DNA of 64,000 bases, from positions 10,835,973 to 10,899,972 of the forward strand of contig NC_081545.1 in assembly GCF_901000735.1 (NCBI RefSeq), in the 5' to 3' direction. Numbering within the stretch: position 1 is the first letter of the stretch; each line of letters begins with the position of its first letter. The stretch comes from Corylus avellana. Lineage: Eukaryota > Streptophyta > Magnoliopsida > Fagales > Betulaceae. The notes under the pieces were generated by a model, which saw nothing but the letters and a program-made list of their open reading frames with translations, was not told the origin of the DNA and made no database searches. Both the position numbers and the translations under genes were made by a program. This document shows, piece after piece, positions 11,508 through 22,608 of the stretch.

Positions 11508-13020
11508 TTACCTAGTGGAATTCGAAGATGGAACAATTGGTTGGACAGTAGGTACAATAAATGCACCAAAGGAATGAGTAGGTGACCCGAAATTCTGTTG
11601 AGCAGTGGACAAAGAGGGTGGGAGAGGATAGCTTACCGACAGTAGAAAGGGCAAATCAGCAGAAGCATTTATCTTGGAAGGCAGTTGCAGCTGGCCATGA
11701 TCTTTGGCAGGAGAAGAACTCTCGTCAAACACAACATTTCGGGAAAGATAAACCTTATTAGTGAAGGGGTCAAGGCACCTATATCTAGCACGACTGTATC
11801 CTAAAAAGATGCAGGGTTTGGATCAAAACTCTAGTTTATGTGATGTGTTAGGTCGAAGTAAGGAGAAACACTTGCAGTCAAACACTCTAAGAGCCTTGTA
11901 ATCTGGAGTAGTGTTGAATAATTTTTGAAAATGAGGTATGGTTGAAGACCACAGTAGGAAAGCGATTGATGATAAATGTAGAAGTAAGAAAAACCTCAAC
12001 CCAGAATTTGTTGGATATTCCTGAGTGGGCAAGTAATGTTAAACTAGTTTCAAGTAGATGTCGAAGTTTTCTCTCAGCAAGTCCATTTTATTGAGACGTG
12101 CGTGGGCATGACTTGCGATGGAGAATACCATGTTTAAAAGGGAAATTATGAAAAGCGAAGAGAGTTATATTCGCCTCCGCCATCAGATTGAAGGCTTTTG
12201 AGTTTGCAAGAAAACTAAGTTTCAACCAATGTTTCGTATTTGACGAAACAGTCATATGCCTCAGATTTAGTGTGGAGGGGATAAAACCATGTCTAGCGAG
12301 AAAAATCATCGACAAAGATTATGTAATATTTGCAACCACTTAAAGAGGTAATAGGAGAAGTCCATATGTCTGTGTGTATCAACTCTAATGGAGCACTTGA
12401 AATACGACTAGATGAAGAAAATGGTTGCAGCTTTGCTTTACCAACTTGACATCAATTACAAAAGAAAGGTTTATTCAAAGGAGCATCACTTAAAACAAGT
12501 AAGTGATGAATTTTTATTACATTAGACATTGTTACAAATGAAGAGTGCCCTAATCTAGAGTGCCACACAGAAGGTGTGGTTTTTAAACCTAGAAAAGCAG
12601 TAAAACTACAATTGTGTTTGAAGAGAGTTTTCTGCAACCGCATGGGATACAAGCCGTTTTCACTCCTGCCTTCCAGAAGAATTGCCATTGTCTGATTGTC
12701 CTTCACAAAGAAGTGTGATGCAGTTAGAATAAAGAAATAGTTATTGTCTTTGAAAAATTTCTGGATAGACAATAAATTTGTAAAAGCAGCAGGGCAATGT
12801 AAGATGTCTTTAAGTTTAAAGGAAGAATTAAGAGAAGTTGAAGAGAGAAGTGTAGATGAACCCATATTTGCTATGACAAGACCAGCTCCATTCCCCACTG
12901 CTACAGAATCATGTCCCTAGAAAGGCTCTTGAATGAACAAGTTTTCGAGCTCATTGGTAATGTGGGCATTAGCCCCACTGTCAGCAAGCCATTGTTGATC
13001 CTCAAGTGACATGTTGGTCT
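11508..13020 (-). pseudogene. copia protease-integrase remnant
   Basis: In element order, an aspartic protease active site WLADSGANAHIT lies near 12975-13010. The GAG-pre-integrase segment follows (12898-12452, SVWHSRLGH), then integrase pieces (12315-12088 and 12032-11823) and a Ser/Pro-rich linker (11732-11508) before RT. A TAG stop interrupts the protease just after the active site and several shifts break integrase. Confidence 0.8.
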
Positions 13021-13039
13021 GAGAGACCATTACAACAAG

Positions 13040-14063
13040 CTATGTTGGAGGATGACGCCCTTGATAGGCATAGTCCATCCAGTGGAAGCAGTCCAACGCT
13101 TAATGACTAGTTTTGCCACAGATTTGACAAGGGGGCGGTTGAGGATGCTGAACTGAGGGTCAGCAGTGTTGCCACCAGAACTCCTTTGTTGAATAGGCCG
13201 CTAGTTGGGCATCGGAATGATACCTGTGGATGTCTTGCTAGTGTTTGATCGAGGAGGAAACCTTTGAGGATATTGGGAAAACCTTTGAGGATACTAAGAG
13301 AACCTTTGAGGATACTGTGGTTTGGCCCTCTAATTACCTGATGAATAGCCAGATGGGTTGCTAGAGGGGTGGCCCAGTTTCTGACCATAGAGAGCGAATG
13401 AGTTATTGTCGAATGGAGTAGATTGGCGATCCAACATCATTTCATGATTGAGGAGTTCAACACGGAAATCAGCAAAGGACAGAGAAGTATTACAGGTGGC
13501 AATAGTTATAGTGGTAATGAAGGAGTTGAAGGAGGGGTTTAAACCACTCATGATGTGGGATATTAAATCTTCATCATCAGCAAGTTTGCATGTGGCTGCT
13601 AGTTGATCAGCACATGTTTTGGCAAAATTTAGATAAGTAGTGCACGTTTTGGAGCCCTGATGCAAGGTCTGCAGTTGACGCTTCAACTGAGAGATCCGTG
13701 ACTTTGATTGAGACGCAAATTGAGTGGACAAGGCGAGCTAGACTTGCCAGATGTGTGCAGTCCATAAACCGTAGAAAACACTGATTCAGAGAGATTAAGA
13801 TTAATCCAACTCAAAATGAATGGGTCTTTCCTTACCCAAACAGAGTATTATGGTTTGGAGATAATCTTGCTGAGTTCATCAGTCAAGAATTCTGGTGGGC
13901 AAGTGTCAGATCCATCCACAATGCCCACGAGATCGTAAGTTTTCAAGATGGGAACCAATTGAGTCTTTCACTGCATGTAGGTGGTGTTGGTGAGCTTGAT
14001 AAGTTGGGTGGGAGTTGGTAGGGTAGAAGGGAAGGCAACAAAAGAAGAAGAAGAAGAAGCCAT
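13040..14063 (-). pseudogene. copia gag remnant
   Basis: The start codon at 14061-14063 gives MASSSSSSFVAFPST and then LTNTTYMQ, followed at once by TGA where copia gag normally has Trp. The middle of gag is readable at 13731-13330 (TLHQGSKTCTTYLNFAKTCA, ELLNHEMMLDRQ). A CCHC zinc knuckle CQICGKTSH-x4-C is visible near 13090-13130 but has an internal TAA. These breaks show that gag is dead. Confidence 0.8.
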
Positions 14064-14092
14064 TGGATACGTAAAAGGTGTTAGCCTAGAAA

Positions 14093-14105
14093 GGCTCTGA
14101 TACCA
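14093..14105 (-). other. primer binding site (initiator Met-tRNA)
   Basis: Minus-strand TGGTATCAGAGCC directly abuts the 5' LTR end. It is complementary to the 3' end of the initiator tRNA-Met, the usual copia primer. Confidence 0.9.
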
Positions 14106-14389
14106 TGAAGCAATTTGAGAAGAAATAGCTTTGATTAACTTAATCAAAACCTGGGTATTCGTATATATTTATAGATGAGTTACAAAGAGTTGATATTGAT
14201 CTACAATACATTTGAAATGTGAAGGTTTATCTAAACTAACAAAAGATAAAGATAAATAATAGATCTTATCCTTCTTCAAATCTTGAATTCTCTTCTACTG
14301 GTTTATCTGATATGTATGACGGAGACGTCCTTGATGATAACTGTGATGCATAGGTGGAGTCTTTGCTGCCTGAAGGTGGTTCACTAACA
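14106..14389 (-). repeat. copia 5' LTR
   Basis: In element orientation it starts TGTTAGTGAACC and ends CAAATTGCTTCA, the canonical TG...CA termini. Confidence 0.93.
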
Positions 14390-14394
14390 GTGCA

Positions 14395-15259
14395 AAGGGT
14401 TTGGGGGTGATTTTGCCCACCACCATTTGGCCCGTTGGAGGTTGCTAAACCACTCTCATGGGCCGACTAGATGGGGTGGCTCACACCTATTTCGGCCAGA
14501 TGAGGGTGGCCGAGCCACACCCAAATGGTTACAATACATTACAACCAAATCAAATCCTATAATATCTTCAAACATGCCCTCAAAATCTGGCCAAAGTATC
14601 CTAATGGAACACATCCAATCGATCCATCGGGGATGGGTTCTAGAAGGCTACCTTATGAAGGAAATAAAATAAGAGAAATATAAAATATTATAACAAAGGA
14701 TGGTTAGTCATGCTTCTATTATATATAAAGTAATTGTTGGATTCTCTCACCATTGTAAGTTTGCTCCCAATGCCATTTTGGATTAATTATTTAGTGAAAT
14801 GAAATTTCTGGCTTGCTAAAGAAGAATTGAAATTTGTTTTAGTAGTGGATGGTTGGCCATACTTTTTTTTTATTATTATTAATGAAAATTGCTCTTGCCT
14901 AGTCTTATATATAATATAAAGTCATGCAAATTATGTAACTCACTCATGCCAATTTGGACGTTTAACTTCATACTTTTTATGTTTGTAAATGCAATTTGCA
15001 AGAATCCTTAATCTCACATATCACACACACACACACACACACAATATATTGGACTTAACCCAAATATCTTATACCTACACTCTTGTAGTTTTCCTTCATA
15101 ATTAGGTTAATTATTCTTAGAAAACATAGCATCAAATGGATCCAAGAGATCACATAAAGTGAGCTATTACATTATTGAAAGAGTAGAAGCTATTATATTA
15201 GTTGAGGGCTCCAAAACACATATACACCCCTACATAGTAGAATATCAAATCGTTCAACC
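14395..15259. other. intergenic DNA: GC-rich repeat remainder and (CA)n
   Basis: 14395-14530 continues the GC-rich CCACC/GGTGG repeat that the copia element split. The rest is AT-rich. A (CA)n run lies near 15022-15042. No gene supported. Confidence 0.5.
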
Positions 15260-15499
15260 TCAATGCTGAGAAGTGGTGATATTTCCATCAACAACGTTAG
15301 AGAACACCGATGGAGTGTTCTTTTTGAGATGGATACTGTTGGCTTGGCAGCAGAAAACCATCCCCATGATGCAGCACATGTTGTCACCTTGTTTGGTGCT
15401 CATGATAGCGGTGCTTTTCTCATTGAGATTGCTGCCCATGGCCATGCTTGTAAGGAATATTGCAAGAATTGGAAGGAGAAATATGAGTTTTGGAGTCAT
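15260..15499 (-). CDS. small secreted Cys-containing peptide, copy 1
   Basis: 79 aa. A hydrophobic N-terminus (about residues 4-21, KLIFLLPILAIFLTSMAMG) looks like a signal peptide. The mature part is polar with four Cys (42, 43, 50, 51) and one N-glycosylation sequon, NIT, at 73-75. I do not recognise the family. The frame opens 33 codons further upstream, but that part covers the TATA box at 15571-15578, so translation must begin at the Met at 15499. The protein is clearly homologous to the one at 22588-22839: both share PK(L/I)IFL, ILAI, LTSM, (N/H)EKSTA, a C-x6-C spacing and GNIT(T/S)S. The conserved promoter and coding match support a real gene. An antimicrobial or signalling role is only a guess. 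Confidence 0.6.
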   Translation of the reverse strand: MTPKLIFLLPILAIFLTSMAMGSNLNEKSTAIMSTKQGDNMCCIMGMVFCCQANSIHLKKNTPSVFSNVVDGNITTSQH

Positions 15500-15570
15500 G
15501 GGTAATGGCTTCTTAGGATTTCCAAGGGAATTTGTAAAGGATTGCAGGCATCTGAGGGTGCCAATAATCC

Positions 15571-15578
15571 ATTTATAG
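15571..15578 (-). promoter_or_regulatory. TATA box of secreted-peptide copy 1
   Basis: Minus-strand CTATAAAT within CACTCCCCTATAAAT, 72 bp upstream of the start codon. The same CACTCCCCTATAAAT string precedes the paralogue at 22588-22839. Confidence 0.75.
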
Positions 15579-15914
15579 GGGAGTGGGGAGCAATCCAATC
15601 ATGACTAAAGGGATACGTCCATTTACTGTGTTATAGGAGTAAAATCATATCCAATTACGAAGAGGTAGATGGTAATTAAATAGGTTTTAAATAATTTTTA
15701 TTTGTATTTTTTTTAATGGATTTTGGATTATTTTTTATCACATGAACCAATCGAAAAGATTAATGTAGTGCGATAAATCTAATTAGGAAAAGCCTTCGTT
15801 TGACTATGTCCCCTCAAACGAAGACAATACAAAAGGAAAAAAGAAAAAAAAAAAAAAAGAAAAAAAAAAGGGGGGGTAAAATATAATTAGGAAAGGCCCA
15901 TAATAAGAAAAAGG

Positions 15915-16296
15915 AAAAAAGTCTATATACCCTTTCAAACTACCCTTTAATTGAAAATGTTCCCTCAAACTTTTAATTTCGACAATGCCCCCATAAACTA
16001 TTAAAAATTATCAATGTTTCCCATAATGATGAAAGTATCGTTAATAAAAATAAAAATAAAAAGGAAAAAAAATTAAAAAGAAAAAATGGAGTGAATTTTT
16101 TTTTTTAAAAAAAAATCGTTTAATAAAGAATATTTTAGATTTTTTTTTTCCGAAATTTCTAAGGGTATTTTTGTCTTTTTGATAGAAATTTAGGGTCATT
16201 TTGTCTTTTTGCTAACCCTAGGAGACATTGTCGCAATTAAAAATTTGAATAAACATTATTAATTGAGTGGTGATTTGAGGAGTACGTGGACTTTTC
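15915..16296. mobile_element. MITE-like foldback element
   Basis: The arms are long imperfect inverted repeats. The left reads AAAAGTCTATATACCC...TTTTAATTTCGACAATG; the right in reverse reads GAAAAGTCCACGTACTCC...TTTTTAATTGCGACAATG. The core is A/T homopolymer. No clean target duplication. It lies upstream of peptide copy 1. Confidence 0.55.
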
Positions 16297-16764
16297 AGTA
16301 GAAAAAACCATTATCTCTCTTTAGTTGACCTTGGGTCAGCCTATTTCCGCCATTTTAAATTGATTAATTACTTTAGATTTTGTTTTTGCTGGGTATGATA
16401 TTTTACTCTTGAAAAGTTGAAGTCAGAAAACCATATGCAATGAAAATGGGATCGGAAAATTGAGACCCTATTTAGAGATGTTTGTAAGAATTTTCATGAC
16501 CCACATGGCGTTATGAGTCCAGAACCCTGTAACAAAAGGAGTGTTGCAATAGAAAGACTTTTAAATATAATCTATTTAGGACTTTAATTTAGTGGTTCTA
16601 TTTCAATTCTACTTCTACCATGTATGTATCAATTTATATAAGAAGGAAGTTGTTTTGGGAGGTGTTAGGATTCCCTGAACTACTCTAATTTATTGGTTAC
16701 ATACTTGAAAAATTAAGCTTGTAACACATATATAAACGATTGGAGTGCTAATATTATTAACTTA
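16297..16764. other. AT-rich intergenic DNA
   Basis: No gene or recognisable element seen. Confidence 0.5.
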
Positions 16765-16934
16765 GGCTCCGTTTACTTCGACATAAAATGGTTTCTAAAA
16801 AATGATTTCCGTACTTTATGGTGTTTACTGCGACGTAAAATAGTGTTCAACAGAAAAATATTTTCCTTTTGATCGAAAATTATTCTTTAATTTTCGGAAA
16901 ATGGTTTACGATTTTGAAAACCGTAAACCATTCT

Positions 16935-17860
16935 CAAATCGACGATCCCTCTCAAGACCCACCCAGGACTCGCTCGGGACCCCGCCAGGACCCGCCCCAG
17001 GACTTGACCTGAACCCACCCGAGACACGACCGGGACCCCACCCAGAACTTGCTTGGGACCCTTGGACTTGACCAAGACCTGACCGGGACTTGCCTGGGAC
17101 CAATATTACAAACTTGCCCTGGACTTGACAGGACTAGCCTAGGACCTGCCTGGGCGGGGCCTGAGACTTGCCCAAGACCCTGCTTGGACCTGCCCGGGAC
17201 TTGACCGGGACCTTCTCAAGTCGACGGTCCCTCTCAAGACCCGCCCAGGACTCGCTCGGGACCCCGCCAGGATAGCCCCAGGACTTGACCTGAACCCGCC
17301 CGAGACTCGACCGGGACTTGCCCTGAACTTGCTTGGGACCCCCGGACTTGACCAGGACCTGACCTGGACTTGCCCGGGACCAATATCATAAACTTGCCCG
17401 GGACCCTGCCAAGACCTGCCAGGACCCGCTCGAGACTTGACCGGGACCCTCCCATGACTTGACTAGGATTCGCCTAGGACCTTGCCGAGACCTAACCGAA
17501 ACCTAACCGGACATGACTTGGACTTGACCGGGACCCGCCCATACATGCCCGGGACCCGTCCCAACCACGCCTGTGACTTGACCACGACCCGCCCGAGACG
17601 CCATCAGGACCTGATCGGGACCCAACCGAACTTGCCCAAGACCTGCCCGGGACCACGTTAAGACTTGCCTAGGACTCGCCCGAGACTCCCCGGGACTGGA
17701 CCGGGACCTGCTTGGGACCCACTCGGGAGTTGATTGAGACCCAACCAGACCTGCCCGGGACGTGATCGGGACCCGACCGAGGCTCTCCCGGGACCCAACC
17801 GGGACCTGCCTGGGACTTTATTGGGACCAACCCGAGACCCCTTTGGGTTAAAAACTGCCC
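16935..17860. repeat. 11-bp degenerate minisatellite with 281-bp higher-order copy
   Basis: Tandem units approximating GGACYTGMCCG repeat dozens of times. A higher-order duplication is visible: the text beginning CGACGATCCCTCTCAAGACC at about 16938 recurs about 281 bp later as CGACGGTCCCTCTCAAGACC, with the same order of variant units and the same unusual AATAT(T/C)A(C/T)AAACTTGCC interruption. Open frames here are periodic artefacts. Confidence 0.85.
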
Positions 17861-17871
17861 GCATTGACACC

Positions 17872-19945
17872 CCTAGTTCGGATGTATGTGGGGGGACCAC
17901 CGTATGTACGATCTGCAAATAGTATAGAGACGTATGCGGAACCACACGGACATATGCTACTTTTTGGAATGCCCTTTGGATAATACCTAGACGTACGAGG
18001 CAGTCTTTGGACCGCTGTGAAAATAGTACAGGACGTACGCTAGGGTTGGCGAATGTCTGCTGCTTTTCTGTAGAGTTGGTAGGGCCCCCTAAGTTCTAAA
18101 TACCCTTTACCCCCTTTCAGTTATTCACACCTCTCTCTCACCCCCAAACTGCCAAAAACCCTTTTATGAGTGTTTTGTAAGATTGTGAGCGTTTGGTGCT
18201 AACGGAAGGGAAGTTCTTGAAGTTTCGCTTCAAGGAGGTAACGCTCTTAAGCCTAGCTCGTTTTTACGCCGTTATGCTGCCCTAATGTTGTCTTGTGTTG
18301 TTAGTTGTAGCCTTAGCTTTAGTTATGCTTTAAATCTTGTTAGAATAGCGTTGTCTTGACTCAACATGATTTCATTGGCATGAAGAAGTTATTTTAAGTT
18401 AGGAGACCTCAAGAAGCCCTTTGATAGCGTTAGAATTTGGTTCTGGAGAATAGGAGGACAAGTGGACAAAATGAGGTTCTCCCTGAACACCTCGAAGCGG
18501 ATGTACGGTTCGAGATGTCACAGAGGATGTACGGTCACAATCCTTGACGTACGGCCCAAAGCGTGAAAGGGGACTTTATTTTAACCAGCCGTCCGATAGC
18601 TCCTATTTTCTTGTTTTAGAGTTGTTTTGATAGAAATAGGACTAATAGAAGGATTTCCACAGATTTAGAGAACTCGGATCATTTGGAATAGTTGGAGACG
18701 TTATACAACTCAGGTGAGTTTTAACTCACATAATGCTCATTGTTATTTTCCATGCACTACACGACTATTTTGTGTACAAAAAATATGCATATTTGTAACT
18801 CTCACGATTTATACTTGTTGTACATGAACTCTACCATTTTGAGAAAAACGTTGTGCTGAATATGTTAAGAAAGTGAGACTTATAAAAGCATGTATGTCGA
18901 ATACAAACAAGATAATTCGCATCGTATGACATGGTACACCTATACGTGCGGTATAATGGCCATGTGCTTACTATACATGTTAGCTTTATGGTCAAATGTA
19001 TGAGTATTATGTGAGTTTTGGATCCAATGATTTTGTGACTTGGTGCAGCCATTCCCAAATGGTTAGGTTACTATAGGACAGACATCATTAGCGGTGTGGG
19101 CCACCTGATTTTGGACTCAGTCGTGCCGCTAGTGTTATATACGGTAGTGTACAATGATTGGGGCACCGACATTGTATTACAGGTCCCTTCTGGACAACAC
19201 CAATTTTGTTGGGAATGAGTAATATCTCGGATAGACCATACTGTTGAACTATGACTGTCACTCTATATCATATGCATAAATCATATATCTATACCACATT
19301 CTTGATAAAAACAATCATATGAAACTATTTCTTACTTTATAAACTGGCATGGGCATTATTTGCGTTAATATTTACTAAGTCTTAGACTTACCCCCTTTTT
19401 GTTTATGTTTTGCCCTATCATTATGAATATCTGTGTGGTTTACCTATCCTAGAAGAAGATACCGTCGGAGTCGACTTGGGAAAGCACAAGACTTGATTCA
19501 GGTCATTTTTGAGGACTTGGACCTAGTTTGGTTGAAGTCTATGTGGAAGGATGGAGCAACTGCCCATAATGATATGATCGAGATTTTAATCTTGTTAGCC
19601 CTGCTTAAGCTTAGATCTAGGATTTGATCTGTTGATCTTTTGTTGGAACAATTTTATGACTTTATGTTATGGTTTGTAATCTTATTTTAATGACGGTCTG
19701 ATGACCAGTACCGTTGATGGTTATCTTTATATTATGAGGATTTATATTTACTCTGATGCATGTTGTGTGGATGTTAAATTTACTACTCTCTATTTCCTAT
19801 AGTTTTCGAAAGTCTTCCGCTGAGATTTTCTAGTTTTAACAAGAAATGTTGAACTCCCTGAGTCTTGTTCCGTGAGGGATAAGGCTGAAAGACGAACCAT
19901 GGGCTCAATTACTAGTTAATTGACTTGCCCATCGGGGTCGTTACA
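17872..19945. mobile_element. gypsy-like LTR sequence (probable solo LTR)
   Basis: About 2 kb of non-repetitive sequence splits the minisatellite and ends in ...GGGTCGTTACA at 19945, a typical 3' end of plant gypsy (Tekay/Del-like) LTRs. CTTCCGCTGAG lies some 130 bp before it. No gag-pol is present. The left boundary is uncertain: just before it is GCCCGCATTGACACCCCTA, which matches a hAT terminus seen at 41987. No 5-bp duplication was found, so the solo-LTR call is inference. Confidence 0.45.
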
Positions 19946-20105
19946 CAACCAGACTCGCCCGGGACCTGACCAGGACCCGCTCGGAACCTGACCGAGACTC
20001 ACCTGGGACCCGCCCTGGACTTGATTGGGACCCACCCGGGACCTCACCGAGACTTGATCGTTCACCGAGACTTGATCGTGTCTCGCCTAGGACACACCTG
20101 GGACT
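19946..20105. repeat. minisatellite, second segment
   Basis: Continuation of the 11-bp CGGGACCTGACC-type array on the other side of the LTR-like insertion. Confidence 0.8.
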
Positions 20106-20651
20106 TGTCAAAAAATATTTTCGGCGTAAACATTTTCCTTGAAAATGATTTCTTAGAAAACATTTTTCGGTATTTGGCATGTACGGAAAATCAGGCGAGT
20201 GCCGATCGTCGGAAAACATTTTCAGTAGAAAACATTTTCCAAGAAAACATTTTTTGGCATTTGGTGTGTACGCAAAATCATATTAAATACTAAATTACAA
20301 AAATGCCCCTATCAGTTCTTGGGCGGGTCCTGCTAGGGTCTCTTGCTGATCCCGACGGGTTCCTGATAGGGTCTAGGTGAGGTCTGGGTGAGTCGCAATG
20401 GGGTCCTTGCGGGACTCGGTTCGGACACCTCTAGGAACATTTTCATAATTTAGAGTTTAATATGATTTAATGAAAAAATATATATAAAAAAAACAAAATT
20501 TTGATTTTCCTTGTGCGCGGTAAATGCCGTATAATGTTTTCAACAGAAAACATTTTCAGGGGAAAATGAATTCCCTAAAAATATTTTCCGACGGAAACCA
20601 TTTTAGGTCGAAGTAAATGGAACCTTCATTAATAAGGTTATTTAGAGTAAT

Positions 20652-20815
20652 TCTAGAAGTTTCTCTGGTGTCACTCTTATATCCCTCAAATAATGATGTT
20701 GCTCTTAAAATTACCATTTGATCAAAATAAAAAAATGATCAATCACAAACTCAATGGTTATTTTAAGAGTCACACCATTCTTGGAAGGACACAAGAGGAA
20801 CTGGTAAAATAAGAG
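20652..20815. mobile_element. MITE
   Basis: Inverted arms of about 75 bp. The left reads AGTAATTCTAGAAGTTTCTC and later GCTCTTAAAATTACCATT. The right in reverse reads TTATTTTACCAGTTCCTC and later ACTCTTAAAATAACCATT. No coding capacity. The target duplication was not resolved. Confidence 0.6.
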
Positions 20816-22077
20816 AAGTAGTTTGCTGTTAAAATCCTGCTATGATGAGAAGTGTTAAATAAGGAAACCAATCATTTCTTTACCTTATAAATTTACATTA
20901 TTTCCATCAGTTTGGTATAACTTAAGAATGTTAATTGAGAGAAACTGTTTTGTGGCGTAAGATAGAGATTTGCAAAGAAAGTGTTGTTGCTATGGTGTTT
21001 GGTATGTTCTTTTATTGCTAAATTATTAATTTATTGTGAAAATCATAATAGTTAAATCTTGGGATTTATTGAATATTATGTAGATATGATTTTTCATGTA
21101 GTATTAAAATCCATTAGGATATTAATTGAATGACAAAGCACACAATTTAATATCAACTTAATATTTTAAGATAAGTAGTGAGTTAACATAGTATATCAGA
21201 GTAAAAGTTCTGGGTTCGTAGTAACTCCTATTAAAGTTGCCATCGGTGGTGGCAACTTTAAGATGAGCCTCGGGGGTGGTCGCACCACCCCTGGGGCACC
21301 TCGGCAATCCACCCTAAGGTGCTCCGTGGGTGGTGTGACCAACCCCCAGGTCCTGCAACGGGTGGCCAGCCACCCCCTGCAAGTCAAAACTCTCTCTCTC
21401 TCTCTATTTGTTTTTACAATAAAAATCAAATTTAAAGGTTAAAAGAAACTTTTGGAAAAAATTATTATTATTATTATTATTATTTTTTTTTTTAAGTTGT
21501 GAGTTCCTTCAAGAATACCTATTCATCTAATTTTTTAGAGGAATAATTATTCATGTGTGTAACGGATTAGTGATTCCCATAGGAATAACTATTCTTAGGA
21601 ATATACCATTACCAAATAAAAGAATGACATTTCCATAGAAATAGCCATTCCATTTTAAGGATCTATTCCGCAAACCAAACGGACCCTAATCCTTTCATAT
21701 ATTTCGAGGGTGGAGAATACCAGGAAGTTTATTCAGAGCTTTAATAGACCATATGAAAATGAACTATGACATGATCACTTTAAATATTATATACTATAAC
21801 TATAATGCATCATCATGATATTCTACAAGTTTTGTTTATGGTTATCATTTCTAAACCTTTTTGCTGAAACACCCATAAATAGTAGGAGATGCCTTGATAT
21901 CCTTCAAGATTGGGAAATTGTTATGGACATAGGATATTAGAAGGTTTAGGACCTATGGTACTGAGAAAGTCAAATTAAAAAAAAAAAAAAATTGATTGGC
22001 TACTTTGTGGGAGCCAAAACCTCCTAAAATTCATATAAGATAAAAAATATGCCGAATAAATTGTACAATGCTCTTAT
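20816..22077. other. intergenic DNA with GC-rich foldback
   Basis: No gene supported. 21230-21375 is a GC-rich, self-complementary GGGTGG/CCACCC segment of the kind seen inside several elements in this window. It is followed by (CT)n at about 21391-21404 and (ATT)n at about 21460-21484. The rest is AT-rich. Confidence 0.5.
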
Positions 22078-22090
22078 TCAATAACTCTAA

Positions 22091-22208
22091 GGTTCTGTCT
22101 TCAAGGGGTAACTCAATCGGCTGTGGATCACGCTTAATGAAACGAAAGTCACTAGTTTGAATTCCCCCTCTCCCTTCTCTTGTGTGGACATGTCAAAAAA
22201 AAGAAAAA
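22091..22208 (+). mobile_element. tRNA-derived SINE
   Basis: Same family as 2051-2161: GGTAACTCAATCGGCTGTGG (A-box region), AGTCACTAGTTTGAATTCC (B box with one change), pyrimidine run, TGTGGACATGTC and an A-rich tail. AATGCTCTT occurs on both sides (about 22069 and 22213) and may be the target duplication, but the 5' end is not certain. Confidence 0.7.
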
Positions 22209-22406
22209 AATCTAATGCTCTTGTAAAAACTCCTTACAAACTCACATATTTTTGAAGGAAAGATATTATTTAAATTAAGAAATTACATTATTAGGGAAAC
22301 AAGGATATTCCTCAATTTTCTCCTACTTAGAGATTACATGATTTGAAGAAAAAAAAATAACTTTATTCTTGCCGAATGAGAATACTTTCTTCTTCCCAGA
22401 TGAGCT

Positions 22407-22608
22407 AGTTGATGATGAAAAATGTTAGGTGTTTTTCTGGTGTTCTCCTAATATTTTTCTGGTTTTAGGTGAATATTAGTTTTTAAAAATCGGGTGAGAG
22501 AAATAAGGGTTAGTTTCTTTTTCACATTTTTACAAAATAATATTAACCTAGAACCAAGAGAACACTAAGAGAACACCATAAAAATACCTACCATTCTGAG
22601 TTGATGAT
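22407..22608. mobile_element. MULE-type MITE inserted at the stop codon of the secreted-peptide gene
   Basis: The body is 22417-22598 (182 bp). It has inverted ends GAAAAATGTTAGGTGTTTTT and, reversed, CAGAATGGTAGGTATTTTTA, continuing into TGGTGTTCTC on both sides. AGTTGATGAT is duplicated at 22407-22416 and 22599-22608. The arms resemble the MITE at 1933-2237. Its right end supplies the last codons and stop of the gene at 22588-22839. Confidence 0.8.

Larger units (their letters stand above)
9372..14394 (-). mobile_element. full-length degenerate Ty1/copia retrotransposon
   Basis: A 5.0-kb element read on the minus strand. It has 5' LTR 14106-14389, primer binding site 14093-14105, gag, protease, integrase, RT and RNase H in copia order, polypurine tract about 9692-9700 and 3' LTR 9377-9691. 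The 5-bp target duplication GTGCA is intact on both sides (9372-9376 and 14390-14394). The coding region is split by many stops and frameshifts and the LTRs differ at roughly twenty positions by eye plus indels, so the insertion is old and inactive. It sits inside a GC-rich CCACCCC-type repeat. Confidence 0.93.
16765..20624. mobile_element. large TIR element filled with minisatellite
   Basis: Terminal inverted repeats of about 35 bp: left GGCTCCGTTTACTTCGACAT, and right in reverse GGTTCCATTTACTTCGACCT, each followed by AAAATGGTTTC. Subterminal GAAAACATTTTC motifs recur at both ends, which is usual for DNA transposon ends. The interior is an 11-bp GC-rich tandem array (16935-17860 and 19946-20105) interrupted by LTR-like sequence. 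No transposase frame is readable and I could not define a target duplication, so the superfamily is open. Confidence 0.6.

Noticed and set aside
15025..15042. Regular short repeats as a possible CRISPR array
   Set aside because: Simple (CA)n microsatellite; no spacer structure, and the genome is a plant nuclear one.
16887..17945. Gly/Ser/Pro-rich frames on both strands
   Set aside because: Periodic translation of an 11-bp tandem repeat, open on both strands at once.
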